Positions 1 through 6,923 of a stretch of DNA of 13,675 nt are shown in pieces (position 1 is the first letter of the stretch; each line of letters opens with the position of its first letter). Position numbers and translations under genes: made by a program. Under the pieces are notes generated by a model. The model had not been told where the DNA came from. It ran no database searches and saw only the letters and a program-made list of their open reading frames with translations. The DNA comes from CAZVWV01 sp964631745 (GTDB lineage: Bacteria > Bdellovibrionota_C > UBA2361 > JBGSMV01), in contig CAZVWV010000111.1 of assembly GCA_964631745.1 (NCBI GenBank), forward strand, positions 1-13,675, in the 5' to 3' direction.

Positions 1-324
1 GTCCGGACGGATGTCGGCCTGTTTTGAAAACTTTTTAACCAGAAGCAAGATCTTTCCGTCCTGACCTACTTCGGTGGCTTTACCCTTTGCGATGCGACGC
101 TCGCTCACCTTTTCGCCCTTATGCAGGGATTTAGCGATATCCTCCAGAACCGCCAGATCAAGCAGCTCCTCCTTGACGAACTCTTTAATTATAAAAGTGA
201 GATTGTCTCCAGTCACCGTGCTGGTATCTAATTTTACGACATCGATAAAGAGCTTGAGCTTATCGTCGGATAACTTCCCGGTAACCTCGACCTTATCGGT
301 CTTTTTTGTGAATAAGACCTTCAT
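1..324 (-). CDS. FapA/DUF342-family protein, N-terminal part (truncated by window edge)
   Basis: An open frame of 108 codons starts at the ATG at 324-322 and runs off the left edge without a stop, so only the N-terminal part is visible. It alternates charged beta-strand-like stretches and ends with an AKGKATEVGQDGKI segment (about residues 83-96). This fits the FapA N-terminal pattern, in which an 'xAxGxPPxxGxDGxI' motif precedes the beta-helix domain. FapA-like DUF342 proteins are linked to flagellar assembly, polar localisation or cell-envelope roles; which applies here cannot be said. The start lies 12 bases after the stop of the PfkB-type kinase, so the two are probably co-transcribed. 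No clear Shine-Dalgarno sequence precedes it. The family call rests on the motif and general layout, not on a search. An opposite-strand frame at 74-328 is its shadow. Confidence 0.7.
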   Translation of the reverse strand, partial: MKVLFTKKTDKVEVTGKLSDDKLKLFIDVVKLDTSTVTGDNLTFIIKEFVKEELLDLAVLEDIAKSLHKGEKVSERRIAKGKATEVGQDGKILLLVKKFSKQADIRPD

Positions 325-336
325 TTGAATTGAATA

Positions 337-1338
337 TTATATTCGCAAAGCTTCTTGCCAATAATCTTTCGCGTTGGCGCCCAATCTCGCCCCGATTCGT
401 GTGATAATTTGCATCGCTAAAAAATTTCCGGCTCTGCAAATTTTTTCCGGCGGAGTTTCAGAGCAAATTCCGTAAAGGATGGCGGCTGCGAAAACGTCAC
501 CGGCTCCGGTGAGATCCAATGCTTCGCAAGCGAAAGCAGGGGTATGCACCTGCTTATCGTCGTGAGAAAAATACGCTCCGTGTTCCCCGGCAGTGATGGC
601 GACCGATGGGACTTCCCGCGAAAGCTTCAGAAAGGCAGATTCGGCTCCCTTCACACCGCTAAAAGCTTCGGCCTCTGATTGGTTTGCAAAAATTAAATCA
701 GCTTGAGCCACCACGTCACGCAAGGCCGCCCCGAAACTTTCCACTACCCAGGCCTCAGAAAAAGTTACAGCGATCTTAGTGTTAAACCGCCTGGCGAGTT
801 TCACCGCGTGAGCTATGGCCTCCGGTCCCTTAGGATCGCCAAAGACGTAACCCTCAACGAAAAGCCAGCGCGAGGAAGCGATCAGCTCTTCGTCCAGATC
901 GTCCTTGCAAAGTAAGGCGGCCGCCCCCAAGTCCACACGCATAGTACGCTCGGCATCGTGAGTAATTAAGGCCGCGCAAGTGCCGGTGGAATGATTGGCC
1001 TTCAGGCCCCCGCCCAGGGTAATATTGGCATGATCGAACTCGCTCTTAAAATGAATGCCGTAGCGATCGTCCCCAAGTGAGGTGATATAGGCCGAGCGCC
1101 CCCCTAAGCCAGCAAAAGCCATCATGCTGTTAGCTACAGAGCCGCCGCTAATTAACTTGCAATTCTGGGTGCTGAAGCGCGCAAGCAGCTCCTGTTGTGC
1201 CTTGCTGTCGACTAACAAAGAGGAAGCCTTTTCGTAGCCCAGTTGTTTCAGCTCGGCATCGGAAATCTGAATCAGAATATCCACCAGGGCGTTTCCCAGT
1301 CCGCAAAGATCAATCTTCTTATCTGTTTTCATACGCAT
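337..1338 (-). CDS. PfkB-family carbohydrate/nucleoside kinase (adenosine kinase-like)
   Basis: A 333-residue protein of normal length for the ribokinase/PfkB superfamily, which transfers phosphate from ATP to a sugar or nucleoside hydroxyl in the cytoplasm. Landmarks: an N-terminal LGNALVDI strand (residues 14-21), GGSVANS (65-71) for the substrate-binding Gly-Gly motif, FANQSEAEA (218-226) resembling the NxxE Mg/phosphate motif, AITAGEHGA (248-256), and the PfkB signature DLTGAGD (275-281) with the anion hole and catalytic base Asp281. The overall pattern resembles bacterial proteins labelled adenosine kinase more than fructokinase or 6-phosphofructokinase, but the substrate is inferred. 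Start: ATG at 1338 or the ATG two codons later; neither has a clear ribosome binding site. It diverges from the 397-residue orphan and probably forms a transcription unit with the FapA-like gene downstream. Confidence 0.88.
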   Translation of the reverse strand: MRMKTDKKIDLCGLGNALVDILIQISDAELKQLGYEKASSLLVDSKAQQELLARFSTQNCKLISGGSVANSMMAFAGLGGRSAYITSLGDDRYGIHFKSEFDHANITLGGGLKANHSTGTCAALITHDAERTMRVDLGAAALLCKDDLDEELIASSRWLFVEGYVFGDPKGPEAIAHAVKLARRFNTKIAVTFSEAWVVESFGAALRDVVAQADLIFANQSEAEAFSGVKGAESAFLKLSREVPSVAITAGEHGAYFSHDDKQVHTPAFACEALDLTGAGDVFAAAILYGICSETPPEKICRAGNFLAMQIITRIGARLGANAKDYWQEALRI

Positions 1339-1440
1339 AGAAGATTACATAGAATTTGGGCTCTGTATATGTAGCTGTTTTAATTCTGTTCTTAAGTCAA
1401 CTTTGGGCATTGCCTCTCCATAACCTTAGATGTGGCGCGT

Positions 1441-1469
1441 TTGAGTAGCGCCCGGCAAGCGCGTATAAT
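1441..1469 (+). promoter_or_regulatory. Sigma70-type promoter of the membrane-anchored orphan gene
   Basis: TTGAGT (1441-1446), a 17-base spacer and a perfect TATAAT (1464-1469) lie 54 bases upstream of the ATG at 1524. A short inverted repeat, GGCGC (1434-1438) and GCGCC (1448-1452), has its nine-base loop covering the -35 hexamer; it could be an operator but the arms are only five bases. Confidence 0.65.
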
Positions 1470-1523
1470 AGGCTAAAATCACCGCTGGTAGGCTTAATGG
1501 GCTGATATTAAAGGGATTTATTG

Positions 1524-2717
1524 ATGCCTTCGCTGGTAAAAGATATGCGAGTTTCAAATATAACCAGAAGTAACTTCTTTGTTACCGCAATGGTATTGGT
1601 GGTTATCATCGCGCTATTCTTTATCCCTGAGCTGGTTAGCTTTCAACGCTCTTTTAGTAAGAAAGAACGGCGCGTTGCTGAGACCTCGGTAGTTGACGAG
1701 TTAATCGAGTCCCGCAAAGTTGAAAACATTACTATTGATGAACCGGACTCGCCCCTTGAAAAGATCTGGAAGTTAGTACGGCGTGATTCGAGGGATTCCA
1801 GCGAGGAGGCCTCCAAAATCGTGATTGGTGAAGATGGCGCGCGGGCTGCGCTTCGGCTTGACGGCAGTAGCGCTCCAAGATTTGCAAATGGTGAACAGAT
1901 CTCTTGGAAAACTCTGCGTTCTGATTCCTCCATCCGCGCCTACAAGGCTGCCAGGAAGGAGGCCCTGGCCTTAGCAAAAACCATTAGCGAAGAAGCCAAG
2001 AGCGCCAAGTATGCCCTCTTTGATTTCTCAAACGGTCTAACGAAGGTGATAGATGGTGTTGAGAAATCAATGAGACCAGAAGAAGCCGCCGCTTATCTCG
2101 AACATCTCGACCAGGCCGTCACGGAGGCGTTCCTTAAAGATAGGGTTGAGCGCGAAAGCTTCGTGCGCTGGACTAAAATCTCGTTAGGTTCTTATTTTGA
2201 AAACAGTAGAAGTCAAAAATTTAAGATGGGCGCGACGCCCAGCTTTAACCCCCATTTAACCCTTACGTATGTGGCCATCAAACAGCCGCCCGATCATTTC
2301 GGAAGGTTTAGTCACAAGCAGAAGCCTACCGTGTATGCGGAAGGCTATGTGCTTGGCAAGGACGTTAAGCGGCTAGAGTTGGTTCGTGACGGAGGCCGGG
2401 TAAAATCTATATCGTTGCGGGCCAAAGCAGATTCTCGCGGCAGGCGCTGGTTTAAGATCGGGCGCCGAGACGCAAGGGGAATTTACACTATCAGGGTGTA
2501 TGACAGGGAAGGGAATAAAACCACCCGAAGCTATAGTTTCTATGACCGCGCTTCACACTTCAGATGGTTGAAAGAGCGTGGTGGCGAGTTTGCCATACCT
2601 TTTGAAGAGATGGACCCGCGTTACAATACTTATTTCAGGTTAAATACGGCCAAGTCGTCTAAGAGTTGGGGGAACCTTCGGACTAATGAAGGTGATTTCC
2701 CGATGCAGGCGTTTTAG
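1524..2717 (+). CDS. Uncharacterised membrane-anchored protein (397 aa)
   Basis: I do not recognise this family. The ATG at 1524 is preferred over the adjacent in-frame TTG at 1521 because AAGGG (1511-1515) sits eight bases before it. Residues about 17-37 form one hydrophobic helix (FFVTAMVLVVIIALFF) after a short basic N-terminus, so a single-pass inner-membrane anchor or uncleaved signal with the rest in the periplasm is likely. Residues 45-115 are charged and probably flexible. Residues 130-215 look helical (alanine, lysine and glutamate rich). Residues about 268-342 look like a beta-sandwich/Ig-like module, with YAEGYVLGKDVKRLELV, GRRWFKI and GIYTIRVYDREGNK strands. The tail has FEEMDPRYNTYFRL. 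It is a single-gene unit with its own promoter, diverging from the kinase and converging with tpiA. An envelope role is inferred from topology only. Confidence 0.8.
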   Translation: MPSLVKDMRVSNITRSNFFVTAMVLVVIIALFFIPELVSFQRSFSKKERRVAETSVVDELIESRKVENITIDEPDSPLEKIWKLVRRDSRDSSEEASKIVIGEDGARAALRLDGSSAPRFANGEQISWKTLRSDSSIRAYKAARKEALALAKTISEEAKSAKYALFDFSNGLTKVIDGVEKSMRPEEAAAYLEHLDQAVTEAFLKDRVERESFVRWTKISLGSYFENSRSQKFKMGATPSFNPHLTLTYVAIKQPPDHFGRFSHKQKPTVYAEGYVLGKDVKRLELVRDGGRVKSISLRAKADSRGRRWFKIGRRDARGIYTIRVYDREGNKTTRSYSFYDRASHFRWLKERGGEFAIPFEEMDPRYNTYFRLNTAKSSKSWGNLRTNEGDFPMQAF

Positions 2718-2727
2718 ACGGAAACTT

Positions 2728-2753
2728 TTATCGCGCTTCGCTAGCGGCGATAA
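2728..2753. terminator. Hairpin at the convergent orphan/tpiA junction, possible terminator
   Basis: TTATCGC (2728-2734) and GCGATAA (2747-2753) form a perfect 7-bp stem with a 12-base loop that itself contains the palindrome CGCTAGCG. It covers the tpiA stop codon and last codons and begins 11 bases after the orphan's stop. Neither strand has a good U-tract, so it may slow or define ends for both convergent units rather than act as a classical intrinsic terminator. Confidence 0.35.
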
Positions 2754-3471
2754 TCGCGCAAAATTTTTCGTACGATAAACTAGCGCCGCCCACCAAACAT
2801 CCGTTGACGGAATCCAGACTCAAAATACCCGCAGCATTTTCAGGGGTGACGCTTCCGCCATAAAGAACAGGAGTTTCGCTGCGACCCATAAAACGTTTAA
2901 TGGCTTTATGGGCATGCTCAACTTGTGCGAGCTCTGCAACCTTGCCGGTGCCGATGGCCCAGACGGGCTCGTACGCTATGACAACTCGAGCCAACTGTTC
3001 TGACGAGAGTTCCTTAAGCTTGCTGAGTTGCCCTTCGAGCACGGATTCAGTTTGGCTGGCTTCCCGCTGCAAAAGAGTTTCACCGACGCAAAGTAGGGGC
3101 GTTATGCCACTTCCGAGAGCGCCCAAGGCACGTCGAAAGACGAGATCGTCTGTTTCGCCAAAAACATGGCGCCGTTCGGAGTGGCCGAGAATGGCGAAGG
3201 TTCCTCCAAACTCGCTAAGCATGGGTGGCGAGATCTCTCCAGTGAAGGCCCCGGAGGCTTCCCAATGCAAATTTTGGGAACCAAGCCTTAACGAGCTGCC
3301 CTTTAGAGATTTGGCCACGGCCGGGATGCTTAACATCGCCGGCGCGAGCCAAACTTCACTGTGCCTAAGGGAGCCGCAAGAGTTCACCAGTTTACCGGCT
3401 AGCTCTTCGGCTTGCGCCGTCAGCAGGTTCATCTTCCAATTTGCGACTAGGAATTTCTTTCCAGCACTCAT
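2728..3471 (-). CDS. tpiA: Triosephosphate isomerase
   Basis: Interconverts dihydroxyacetone phosphate and glyceraldehyde 3-phosphate in glycolysis and gluconeogenesis; a cytoplasmic TIM barrel. The 247-residue length is normal. Seen residues: N11 and K13 in VANWKMN, the electrophilic H97 in GHSERR (96-101), the catalytic base E168 in AYEPVWAIGTG (166-176, including the loop-6 hinge), and the phosphate-binding YGGSV (204-208) and VGGAS (227-231). The usual family signature is fully present and nothing is missing. The ATG at 3471 lies six bases after the gap stop with no Shine-Dalgarno sequence in between, which suggests translational coupling to gap. Its 3' end converges with the orphan gene. 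Confidence 0.97.
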   Translation of the reverse strand: MSAGKKFLVANWKMNLLTAQAEELAGKLVNSCGSLRHSEVWLAPAMLSIPAVAKSLKGSSLRLGSQNLHWEASGAFTGEISPPMLSEFGGTFAILGHSERRHVFGETDDLVFRRALGALGSGITPLLCVGETLLQREASQTESVLEGQLSKLKELSSEQLARVVIAYEPVWAIGTGKVAELAQVEHAHKAIKRFMGRSETPVLYGGSVTPENAAGILSLDSVNGCLVGGASLSYEKFCAIIAASEAR

Positions 3472-3477
3472 AACAAA

Positions 3478-4488
3478 CTACAGGGATTTAGCCATCATGC
3501 GCGTAGCATCAATCATACGAGCCGAGAAACCCATCTCGTTGTCGTACCATGCCACAACTTTTGCGAGCCGTTTGCCGACCACCATAGTGCAAGCGGCATC
3601 AACAATTGATGATAACTTACAACCGGTATAGTCAATCGAAACCAAGGGCTCTTCGCTGAATCCAAGAATGCCCTTTAATGTGTTTTCGCTGGCGGCCTTA
3701 AGAGCGCGATTCACCTCTTCGGCGGTAGCATCGCGTTCCAGCTCGGCCACAAAGTCAGTTAATGAAACATCGGGAGTAGGAACTCTCACTGCAAATCCAT
3801 CGACCTTTCCTTTTAATGCAGGCAGAACCAATCCAACAGCCTTGGCCGCGCCAGTCGTGGTAGGAATCATAGATAGGGCCGCGGCGCGCGCGCGTCTTAA
3901 GTCTTTGTGCGGCAGATCCAATATATTCTGATCGTTAGTGTAGGAATGAATGGTGGTCATTGTACCACGAGAAATTCCAAAATTCTCAAGCAAGACCTTG
4001 GCAACTGGAGCTAAGCAGTTGGTGGTACATGAAGCGCAGCTAATTATGTGGTGTGCCTTTGGGTCGTATGAGCTGCAGTTCACTCCCATGGCGATAGTGA
4101 TATCCGGATCGGCTGAGGGCGCGGAGATAATAACTTTTTTGGCGCCGGCCTTAAGATGAAAGGAAGCTTTCTCTTTGGTTGTAAAGATGCCGGTGCACTC
4201 GTGTACGACATCAACTTTTAGATCTGCCCAAGGCAATTTGGTAGGGTCCTTTTCAGCAAAAACTTTTATGGACTGACCGTTTACGGTAAGGGTCTGACCA
4301 TCGATGTTTACTTTGCCGTCAAATTTACCGTGGACGGAGTCGTAAACAAGAAGGTGCGCAAGAGTTTTAGGGTCGGTAAGGTCATTAATAGCGACGATCT
4401 GTATGTCGTTGGCTTTTTCCTCAAAAAGCTGTCTAAATACATTTCGACCGATTCTTCCGAAGCCATTGATTGCGATTTTTGTTGTCAT
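3478..4488 (-). CDS. gap: Type I glyceraldehyde-3-phosphate dehydrogenase
   Basis: Catalyses phosphorylating oxidation of glyceraldehyde 3-phosphate to 1,3-bisphosphoglycerate in central glycolysis. The 336-residue length is standard. The N-terminal Rossmann motif is INGFGRIGR (7-15). Asp36 in AINDL marks preference for NAD over NADP by analogy with characterised enzymes. The active site is ASCTTNCLAP (152-161) with nucleophile Cys154, and the general base is His181 in TTIHSYT. RVPTPDVSLTDF (235-246) and the C-terminal WYDNEMGFS (314-322) complete the signature. The DLPHKDLRRARAA segment resembles Bacillus/delta-type enzymes more than E. coli GapA. It heads a leftward pair with tpiA; pgk, often between or beside them, is absent here. 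A weak AGG lies seven bases before the ATG. No convincing promoter was found upstream. Confidence 0.97.
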   Translation of the reverse strand: MTTKIAINGFGRIGRNVFRQLFEEKANDIQIVAINDLTDPKTLAHLLVYDSVHGKFDGKVNIDGQTLTVNGQSIKVFAEKDPTKLPWADLKVDVVHECTGIFTTKEKASFHLKAGAKKVIISAPSADPDITIAMGVNCSSYDPKAHHIISCASCTTNCLAPVAKVLLENFGISRGTMTTIHSYTNDQNILDLPHKDLRRARAAALSMIPTTTGAAKAVGLVLPALKGKVDGFAVRVPTPDVSLTDFVAELERDATAEEVNRALKAASENTLKGILGFSEEPLVSIDYTGCKLSSIVDAACTMVVGKRLAKVVAWYDNEMGFSARMIDATRMMAKSL

Positions 4489-4538
4489 ACTTGTACCTAA
4501 AAATAAATGAAAATTACCTGCTTCTAATTTGCCTTGTT

Positions 4539-4567
4539 TTGTATGAAACGGCTAGATCACATATAAT
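4539..4567 (+). promoter_or_regulatory. Sigma70-type promoter candidate for the tol operon
   Basis: TTGTAT (4539-4544), a 17-base spacer and a perfect TATAAT (4562-4567). The -35 matches three of six consensus bases. It faces tolQ, whose ATG is about 255 bases downstream. It could equally drive a separate short RNA. Confidence 0.5.
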
Positions 4568-4604
4568 CTAAAGCGAGCAAGCGTCCTCACTAAGCCAGGA
4601 ATAA

Positions 4605-4634
4605 ATGAATCAGAACACAGATTACTACGTCTAG
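4605..4634 (+). CDS. Possible nine-codon leader peptide ORF upstream of tolQ
   Basis: ATG at 4605 with AGGA (4597-4600) four bases upstream, encoding MNQNTDYYV and ending in TAG at 4632-4634. It lies about 30 bases downstream of the predicted start from the TATAAT promoter. Such short ORFs arise often by chance. I list it because promoter, ribosome binding site and downstream hairpin are in the order expected of a translated leader. Confidence 0.2.
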   Translation: MNQNTDYYV

Positions 4635-4763
4635 GCACTTTGGTTAGAGCGCGCTCACGACACGGAATAGGGAATTTGGCTTTTGCTCCAGCATCGGATA
4701 TGGCGCCCATTAGCTCTTTATGTGATATTGGCATATATTGACTTGAATTAAGGCTGTCGTCTC

Positions 4764-4787
4764 TTTAGGGCGCGGCAAAGCCCTAAA
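4764..4787 (+). promoter_or_regulatory. Hairpin in the tolQ leader
   Basis: TTTAGGGC (4764-4771) and GCCCTAAA (4780-4787) form a perfect 8-bp stem with loop GCGGCAAA. It ends 20 bases before the tolQ ribosome binding site. It is not followed by a U-tract on either strand, so it is more likely a leader or mRNA-stability structure than a terminator. Confidence 0.45.
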
Positions 4788-4821
4788 TTGGAACAGAAAA
4801 ATTTCGTAGAGGGATTTAACA

Positions 4822-5538
4822 ATGCCAGAACTTGCAATGCCAGATACAGTAGCGCTTCCACAGGACCACAGTATATTCGAAATGGTGATGGGGTCAGGAA
4901 CAGTAGTGTTCTCGGTTTTGTTAATATTAATAGCGCTTTCAATTTTTAGTTGGGCCATTACGGTGGCAAAAGCCATGCAGTTTCGTAAAGCCATCTCGGA
5001 CTCTCATGAGTTCAGCAATATTTTTTGGGAGAGCCGAAACTTTGCGCGTATCGACGATTCCTCGCGGCGCTTAGAGGCCTCGCCTTTGGCGCACATGTTC
5101 CGTTCTGGCTTTAAGGAGATTACCCATATACTTGAGAGCAAGGGCAAGCCCAAAGACGAAGCTGACTTTGATAACGATATCGACTCTGTCGAGCGCGCCC
5201 TGCGGCGAGCCGAACTTGACCAGTCTTTTCGTTTGGAGAAAGGCGTTACTTTTTTGGCCACGGTCGCTAGCTCTGCCCCTTTTATCGGATTGTTCGGAAC
5301 TGTCTGGGGCATAATGAACGCCTTCCATGGCTTGAGTTTCGCGAAGTCAACCACTCTTCAAGCGGTAGCACCTGGTATATCGGAAGCCTTAGTAGCGACG
5401 GCTATCGGTTTAGCGGCGGCTATTCCGGCTGCCATCGCCTATAACTATTTCTCCGTGGCGGTCAGAAAGTTCAAGGAATCAATGGACAAATTTAGCGGCG
5501 AATTTTTGAACGTCGCTCGCAAGAATATTTTGAGGTAG
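4822..5538 (+). CDS. tolQ: Tol-Pal system motor subunit TolQ
   Basis: Inner-membrane proton-channel subunit that with TolR uses the proton motive force to drive TolA, supporting outer-membrane constriction at division. The 238-residue length is typical. Three transmembrane segments are visible: about 26-48 (VVFSVLLILIALSIFSWAI), 143-165 containing APFIGLFGTVWGIMNAF, and 187-208 containing ISEALVATAIGLAAAIPAA. The last two are the MotA/TolQ/ExbB signature segments that line the channel. ExbB is the main alternative, but tolR, tolA, tolB and pal follow, which settles it. Start ATG 4822 has AGAGGGA (4808-4814) seven bases upstream. tolR begins 39 bases after the stop. ybgC, usually before tolQ in gammaproteobacteria, is absent. 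Confidence 0.95.
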   Translation: MPELAMPDTVALPQDHSIFEMVMGSGTVVFSVLLILIALSIFSWAITVAKAMQFRKAISDSHEFSNIFWESRNFARIDDSSRRLEASPLAHMFRSGFKEITHILESKGKPKDEADFDNDIDSVERALRRAELDQSFRLEKGVTFLATVASSAPFIGLFGTVWGIMNAFHGLSFAKSTTLQAVAPGISEALVATAIGLAAAIPAAIAYNYFSVAVRKFKESMDKFSGEFLNVARKNILR

Positions 5539-5577
5539 TAGTTTTAGATAGCAAGTTTTTGAAATCGAGATTGTAAA

Positions 5578-6015
5578 ATGGCCTCATCATCATTCGGAAA
5601 TAACGACGGTCCCGTAGCCACCATTAACGTAACCCCCCTGGTTGACGTAATGTTGGTCTTATTAGTGATCTTTATGATTACCGCTCCCATGCTACAGCAA
5701 GGGGTCGAAGTAAATCTTCCGAAAGCCTCGACTGCGCCCATTCAAGGCAATACTGAACAGGTGGTCTTGTCTCTTGATAAGGAAGGCCAGGTCTTTCTCG
5801 GCGCGGGTAATAAGTTAGATCTCGAGACTTTACCTGACAAAATTAAAGCCATCATGGACGCGCGTCAGGAGAGCGAACGCAAAGTTTACATTAAAGCGGA
5901 TACCGACCTGAACTATGGACGTATCATGGAAGTCATGTCGAAGCTGCATGAGGCTGGGATTGTCCAGATCGGGCTGGTTTCTGCGCCGCTCGGAACACTT
6001 GAGAAAAAAAGATAG
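5578..6015 (+). CDS. tolR: Tol-Pal system motor subunit TolR
   Basis: TolQ partner in the inner membrane. A single N-terminal transmembrane helix (about 22-40) begins INVTPLVDVMLVLLVIFMI, with Asp23 in the position of the essential protonatable aspartate of ExbD/TolR proteins. The periplasmic domain follows, with VEVNLPKAS (43-51), then an alpha/beta core including VYIKADTDLNYGRIMEVM (103-120), characteristic of the ExbD/TolR fold. Length 145 is normal. The start ATG 5578 has only a weak GAG upstream. The 25-46 bases to tolA contain no obvious signal, so it is read as part of the tolQRAB unit. Confidence 0.95.
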   Translation: MASSSFGNNDGPVATINVTPLVDVMLVLLVIFMITAPMLQQGVEVNLPKASTAPIQGNTEQVVLSLDKEGQVFLGAGNKLDLETLPDKIKAIMDARQESERKVYIKADTDLNYGRIMEVMSKLHEAGIVQIGLVSAPLGTLEKKR

Positions 6016-6061
6016 ATTAGAACTTGGCAGTTCTTGATTTTTGCAGTGCTTAATTATTGCT

Positions 6062-6871
6062 GTGCTTGATTACGAACGAAACGCATCATACGTCGGTTTT
6101 TTAGCCTCTATTCTAGGACATGCAACCCTATTGTTGATCTTGCTTGGCGGACTGGCTCCAAATTTCGCTAATCTTGAACGGCAGGTGGTTTATTCTATCT
6201 CGCTCGAAGGCGGCAAAAGTTTGGGCGGTATGAGCCAAGTCCCAAAGAATGAAAAAGATCAAATGATCGCTCCTCCAAAAAAAGTGAGCGGAGCCGAAGC
6301 CGCCAAGGAAGAGGAGAAAGAGAAGGCAGAGCTGTTTTTAAAACAGCAGGAACAAAAGAAGAAGAAGGAGGAAGACAAGAAAAAGGCCGAGGAAGAGAAA
6401 AAGAAGAAGGAAGCAGAGAAGAAGAAGCTGGAAGAGAAAAAGAAAGCCGAAAAGCCCAATCTTAACGATATTAACAAACGCCTGGAGGCCGCCATACAGA
6501 GGTATCAAGGGGAATCGACCGATGCTGGCGGCCAAGGTTTTGGCGCGGGAGTTTTGGGCGGCAATAAAATGGGAGGTGGTGTTCAGCGTCCGCCCGCGTT
6601 CTTCACGTATCGCGACCTTTTGAAAAACCACATAAAAAGCGTTTGGCGATGGTTCGATACTAGCGCAGCGTTAATCGCAGAGGTTAAATTCAGCATCCTG
6701 CCGGATGGCACCTTAGAAGACGTTGAATTAGTCTCCAGCTCCGGTAATTCGTTATATGACGACTCGGTAGTGCGTGCCGTGTACAAAGCCAGCCCCGTTC
6801 CGCAACCTCCACCTGAGGTTTACGAACAGTTTTTCAAGACTGTTACGATGCGGTTTGATCCGCGGGAATAA
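6062..6871 (+). CDS. tolA: Tol-Pal system energy-transducing protein TolA
   Basis: Periplasm-spanning link between the TolQR motor and TolB/Pal. No ATG is available at the 5' end. GTG 6062 (269 aa) and TTG 6041 (276 aa) are the in-frame options, and I prefer the GTG because it gives a short polar N-terminus before the membrane helix. The helix (about residues 11-31) contains SILGH, matching the SxxxH motif of TolA/TonB helices that contacts TolQ/ExbB. Residues about 79-132 are a lysine/glutamate-rich repeat, a long single helix. A glycine-rich hinge (154-174) precedes a C-terminal TonB/TolA-like domain from about 178 with HIKSVWRWF and a closing VTMRFDP strand. It is shorter than E. coli TolA because the helical domain is short. 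No Shine-Dalgarno sequence is seen for either start. Confidence 0.9.
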   Translation: MLDYERNASYVGFLASILGHATLLLILLGGLAPNFANLERQVVYSISLEGGKSLGGMSQVPKNEKDQMIAPPKKVSGAEAAKEEEKEKAELFLKQQEQKKKKEEDKKKAEEEKKKKEAEKKKLEEKKKAEKPNLNDINKRLEAAIQRYQGESTDAGGQGFGAGVLGGNKMGGGVQRPPAFFTYRDLLKNHIKSVWRWFDTSAALIAEVKFSILPDGTLEDVELVSSSGNSLYDDSVVRAVYKASPVPQPPPEVYEQFFKTVTMRFDPRE

Positions 6872-6923
6872 AGAATTAATAGTTTTCCTCCGCATTGGCT
6901 TACGCTATAGTTTGAAATCCATT

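Larger units (their letters stand above)
4489..4821. other. Intergenic region between gap and tolQ, likely long tolQ leader
   Basis: There is no credible protein-coding gene over these 333 bases. Seen on the plus strand: a TATAAT-type promoter (4539-4567), a nine-codon ORF with an AGGA ribosome binding site (4605-4634), and an 8-bp hairpin (4764-4787) just ahead of the tolQ ribosome binding site. If transcription starts near 4574, the tolQ 5' untranslated region would be about 250 bases, long for a housekeeping operon. The gap promoter must also lie here on the minus strand, but I could not identify it. Confidence 0.5.

Noticed and set aside
4552..4734. 60-codon minus-strand frame in the gap-tolQ gap
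   Set aside because: No ribosome binding site or recognisable motif, and it lies across the predicted tolQ leader promoter.
4738..4766. TTGACT -35-like element close to tolQ
   Set aside because: No -10 hexamer at 16-19 bases; the best candidate is CTCTTT-like.
6259..6631. Phe/Ser/Leu-rich minus-strand frames opposite tolA
   Set aside because: They are the reverse complement of the lysine/glutamate-rich TolA helix (AAG/GAA read backwards), not genes.
6774..6923. 50-codon extension at the start of tolB
   Set aside because: It overlaps tolA by about 100 bases and places the obvious signal peptide internally; ATG 6924 is far better.
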